DNA from: Vulcanimicrobiota bacterium
GTDB taxonomy: Bacteria; Vulcanimicrobiota; Vulcanimicrobiia; Vulcanimicrobiales; Vulcanimicrobiaceae
Length of the DNA stretch: 8,738 nt
Direction of reading: 5' to 3'
NCBI GenBank assembly: GCA_013043945.1
Contig: JABEUW010000094.1
Location: 1 to 8,738, forward strand
Part shown: one piece after another, positions 6,479-8,738 of the stretch
Layout: each line of letters opens with the position of its first letter
Position numbering within the stretch: the stretch's first letter is position 1
Translations under genes and position numbers: made by a program
Notes under the pieces: model-generated
What the model was told of the DNA's origin: nothing
What the model saw: only the letters and a program-made list of their open reading frames with translations
Databases searched by the model: none

Positions 6479-7426
6479 TTAGCGCTCGCGCATGAGGCGG
6501 CGGGCGAGGCGCCAGAGGATCCAGGTGACGGCGAGCGCCATCAGCGAGATGAGCGTGATATCCAGAATCACGATGCCTGCATATTCGCTTCCGCCGCATG
6601 CCGCGACGATACTGGCGACTAACGAAAGCTTGAAGAGCTCGAAGGGATTGCTCGTCTCCCCGTCGATGGAGCGGGCCTCGGCGAGCGCACCCCCCGCTAC
6701 CCAGGCGGCACTTCGCGCGATAAAGGCAACGCGCCCGTTGGGACCGACGATAAATAATTCGTCGTTATGAACGTAATGGCCGGTCGTATCTTCGATTGAA
6801 GAAATGACGAATCGGTCGAGAAGGGCCTGCACGGTCGAGCCGGTGCCGGTTGCAAGCGTCCAGCGCGACGGAATTGCGCCGAAGCGAACGCCGTAGTTCC
6901 TTAGGACCGCCGGTGAATCGTATTTCGGATCGATCGAGATCTCCAATAAATGCATGTGTTTGGGATCGATCTGTTCTTGCATGCGTGCAAATTTGGCGCT
7001 TGTGAGCGGGCAGAGATCGCCCGGCGGGCAACGCGTATAAATGAAACTGATCAGCAGTGTTTTCCCGCGGAACGCGGTCGCGAGATCGAACGGATGGCCG
7101 GCCGCATCGACGAGGGTTACGTTGGGAAGATAACTTCCTAAATCGACCGTAACGACTTTCCCGCGCGCGGGAAGCCCGGCGACGAAGGAACGCGCGGGCA
7201 CCGCATCGCGCAGCGTCCACGGCTTCGTCGTACGGTCGAGTAAACCGTCGACGCCGACGCCGGGACGGAATGCGGTTGCACGAGGAATCCGGAAGCGATA
7301 GGTACCGGGTTGCAGTTGGAGCGTTGCGCCACGCGTGCTTGCGATGACGGTATGCTGTGGAGCGACGGCGAGCACCGTTGCGTGGATGGGGAGCAGCGAG
7401 ACCGCCAAGAGGAGCGCGTACATCAC
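6479..7426 (-). CDS. SCO1/SenC-family thioredoxin-fold protein with C-terminal membrane anchor
   Basis: SCO proteins deliver copper to, or reduce, the CuA site of cytochrome c oxidase, and some act as periplasmic thiol-redox proteins. This 315-residue version has a signal peptide or N-terminal anchor (about 1-22), an N-terminal segment of unclear nature (25-90), then the SCO core (about 95-255). The core holds LISFIYTRCPPGDLCPLTSA with Cys133 and Cys139, EISIDPKYDSP (162-172), and the expected metal-ligand His220 in YVHNDELFIVGPNGRV. A C-terminal transmembrane helix (about 283-306) is followed by the basic RRLMRER. The cysteines form CX5C rather than the classical CX3C. The start is GTG at 7426 or the ATG immediately after it at 7423; the GGAG at 7426-7429 is too close to serve either well. 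It lies 15 bases downstream of the NRAMP stop, so co-transcription is likely. No oxidase genes are visible nearby. Confidence 0.87.
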   Translation of the reverse strand: MMYALLLAVSLLPIHATVLAVAPQHTVIASTRGATLQLQPGTYRFRIPRATAFRPGVGVDGLLDRTTKPWTLRDAVPARSFVAGLPARGKVVTVDLGSYLPNVTLVDAAGHPFDLATAFRGKTLLISFIYTRCPPGDLCPLTSAKFARMQEQIDPKHMHLLEISIDPKYDSPAVLRNYGVRFGAIPSRWTLATGTGSTVQALLDRFVISSIEDTTGHYVHNDELFIVGPNGRVAFIARSAAWVAGGALAEARSIDGETSNPFELFKLSLVASIVAACGGSEYAGIVILDITLISLMALAVTWILWRLARRLMRER

Positions 7427-7441
7427 TCCACGATACTGCGT

Positions 7442-8728
7442 TTACGCCCCCCCGGGGTGGATGAAGGTCGCTATCGCCATCCAGATACCGAGTGCGACGA
7501 TCACCACGGAGAGCCCGATGGTAACGATGTTGCCAAGCAAGCCGTTCCTTCGATCGCCGATGACGCGCCTATCGTTGACCAAGACGAGCAGAAAACCGAG
7601 GACGATCGGCAGCACGAAGCCGTTGAACGCTTCGATATCGTTGGTCATATTCACGAGTGGAAGATTCGGAATGAGCACGATCCCCGCGGCGAGAGCGACG
7701 CTCCCGATATAGAGCGCGTAGAAGCGTTTCGCTTTCAAACAGCTATCGTTGAGCGAGCAACGCCATTCGAAGGCTTCACCGAAGGCCCACGCCGTCGCAA
7801 GCGAGACGACGAAGGCGCCGAGCATCGACGCGCCGATCAACGCCGCGCCGAAGGTCACGCCAGCGAATTTGCCGACGAGCGGTTCGAGCGAGAGTGCGGC
7901 GTGCGCGGCATCGCTCACGGGGATGTGGTGGACGAAGAGCGTCGCGGCGGTCATCACGATGACCGCAATCATAATCAGTTGCGTCGCTACCGAGCCGACT
8001 GCGGTATCGATGCGAGCGAAGGGAAGGTCGCGGGAGACCAAGCCCTTATCGACGGTTGCGCTCTGCTGGTAGAAGATCATCCACGGCATAATAACCGCGC
8101 CGATATTCGAGGCAATCAGCAACAGATAGTGTTGGTCGCCGAGCGGCTGCGCGCCGAGGATCCCGTGAAAAATAATCGAGTGAAGATTCGGTTTCGCAGC
8201 AATCGCGGCGGGAATGAACAACAGTTCCATCGCGCAGAGCGCGAGCGCAAAATACTCCGCGCGTTTGTAACTCGCGGTTAGAATGACGACCGTGAGAGCG
8301 ACCGCCGCAATAACGATAAAGGGGGCTGGAGGCAGGCCGAAGATCGCCGCCGCGCCGGCGATGCCGGCGAACTCGGTGACGAGCGCGGCGATGTTCGTTA
8401 CGAGCATCGTTCCGAGCGAGACCCACGCCCATCCAATGCCGTAATGCTCGCGGATGAGGCGTGCGTGCCCCTTGCCGGTCGCGGTCCCGAGGCGGACCGT
8501 CATCTCCTGGACGACGAAGAGCGGAACGATGAGCAGCAGTTGGAGCAGCACGAGCGAGAAGCCGTACTGAGCCCCGGAGGTCGCGGCGGTGGTGATACTG
8601 CCGGCCTCGGTATCGGCGAAGGTGACTATGTTGCACGGCCCGGCGACGGCAAGCAGGCGAAGCAGCCACCTCTTCCAGGCGCTTTTATCGGATCCCGAGA
8701 GCGAGCGGCGAGCGCCGAGCGAAGCCAT
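7442..8728 (-). CDS. NRAMP (SLC11)-family divalent metal transporter, non-canonical motif type
   Basis: The 428-residue protein is almost wholly hydrophobic, with about eleven transmembrane helices, and should be a proton- or gradient-driven metal importer in the inner membrane. TM1 contains GPCNIVTFADTEAGS, where canonical NRAMPs have DPGN: the Asp is kept (39) but Asn is replaced by Ala42, with Glu41 added. TM6 contains SNIGAVIMPWMIFYQQSA, where MPH has become MPW: Met214 is kept and His replaced by Trp216. Other family marks are VRLGTATGKGHARLIREHYG after TM2 and EAFNGFVLPIVLGFLLVLVND late in the protein. I recall a bacterial NRAMP-like clade with the same DTxAGS and MPWMxFYQQSA motifs, so this looks like a real subfamily rather than decay. 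Manganese is the default guess, but the altered site leaves the ion open. The ATG at 8728 has no visible ribosome site, and its frame is open to the window edge, so the true start could lie outside. Confidence 0.88.
   Translation of the reverse strand: MASLGARRSLSGSDKSAWKRWLLRLLAVAGPCNIVTFADTEAGSITTAATSGAQYGFSLVLLQLLLIVPLFVVQEMTVRLGTATGKGHARLIREHYGIGWAWVSLGTMLVTNIAALVTEFAGIAGAAAIFGLPPAPFIVIAAVALTVVILTASYKRAEYFALALCAMELLFIPAAIAAKPNLHSIIFHGILGAQPLGDQHYLLLIASNIGAVIMPWMIFYQQSATVDKGLVSRDLPFARIDTAVGSVATQLIMIAVIVMTAATLFVHHIPVSDAAHAALSLEPLVGKFAGVTFGAALIGASMLGAFVVSLATAWAFGEAFEWRCSLNDSCLKAKRFYALYIGSVALAAGIVLIPNLPLVNMTNDIEAFNGFVLPIVLGFLLVLVNDRRVIGDRRNGLLGNIVTIGLSVVIVALGIWMAIATFIHPGGA
7447..7457. repeat. 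C7G4 homopolymer tract at the 3' end of the NRAMP gene
   Basis: On the plus strand seven Cs are followed by four Gs, so the NRAMP mRNA reads a run of seven Gs within its last codons (His-Pro-Gly-Gly-Ala-stop). Such runs are prone to replication or transcriptional slippage and to sequencing error. Losing one G would replace the last residue and add a short tail ending in a TGA that overlaps the SCO ATG. Confidence 0.6.
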
Positions 8729-8738
8729 GGCTGTTAGG

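Noticed and set aside
5877..6599. 240-codon minus-strand frame overlapping the sigma gene, starting upstream in the SCO gene
   Set aside because: It is an alternative frame of the sigma gene. The sigma frame shows intact regions 2 and 4, whereas this one is low-information and rich in Arg and Ser.
7310..8281. 323-codon open frame on the plus strand, antisense to NRAMP and SCO
   Set aside because: The translation is dominated by Arg, Asp, Glu and His with no domain-like pattern. It mirrors the codon bias of two well-supported minus-strand genes.

Overview
This is a compact, GC-rich bacterial chromosomal segment with nine protein genes and almost no intergenic DNA. No RNA gene, insertion sequence, CRISPR array, attachment site or replication origin is visible, and no gene-free stretch exceeds about 60 bases. 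Strong G/C preference at third codon positions produces many long antisense shadow frames. The protein set does not point to a well-studied lineage. An ECF sigma factor with a zinc-type anti-sigma factor and an RseB-like periplasmic protein suggests a cell with a periplasm. The Ser/Pro/Thr linker after a signal peptide and the general style resemble uncultured GC-rich phyla such as Eremiobacterota (WPS-2), but that placement is a low-confidence impression.

Left half, plus strand (1-4356): etfB and etfA, encoding the two subunits of electron transfer flavoprotein, overlap by one base. They are followed by an exported protein made of about twelve TPR repeats, whose GTG start overlaps the etfA stop. 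A histone-deacetylase-superfamily (AcuC-like) amidohydrolase follows 18 bases later. These four look like one transcription unit entering from upstream. ETF collects electrons from acyl-CoA dehydrogenases, and the deacetylase could adjust acetylation of acyl-CoA enzymes. The role of the TPR protein is unknown.

Convergence point (4357-4371): the plus and minus units end only 15 bases apart, and a 10-bp hairpin spans both stop codons.

Right half, minus strand (8728 down to 4372): an NRAMP-family metal transporter with altered metal-site motifs, an SCO1/SenC-type thioredoxin-fold protein with a CX5C motif and a C-terminal membrane anchor, an ECF sigma factor, a one-TM anti-sigma factor with an HX3CX2C zinc motif, and an exported MucB/RseB-like protein. 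The last three overlap and form a sigE-rseA-rseB type envelope-stress module. The two upstream genes are close enough to be co-transcribed with it, which suggests, without proving it, a link between metal or redox status and the stress switch. The NRAMP N-terminus lies 10 bases from the window edge, so its promoter and exact start cannot be judged.
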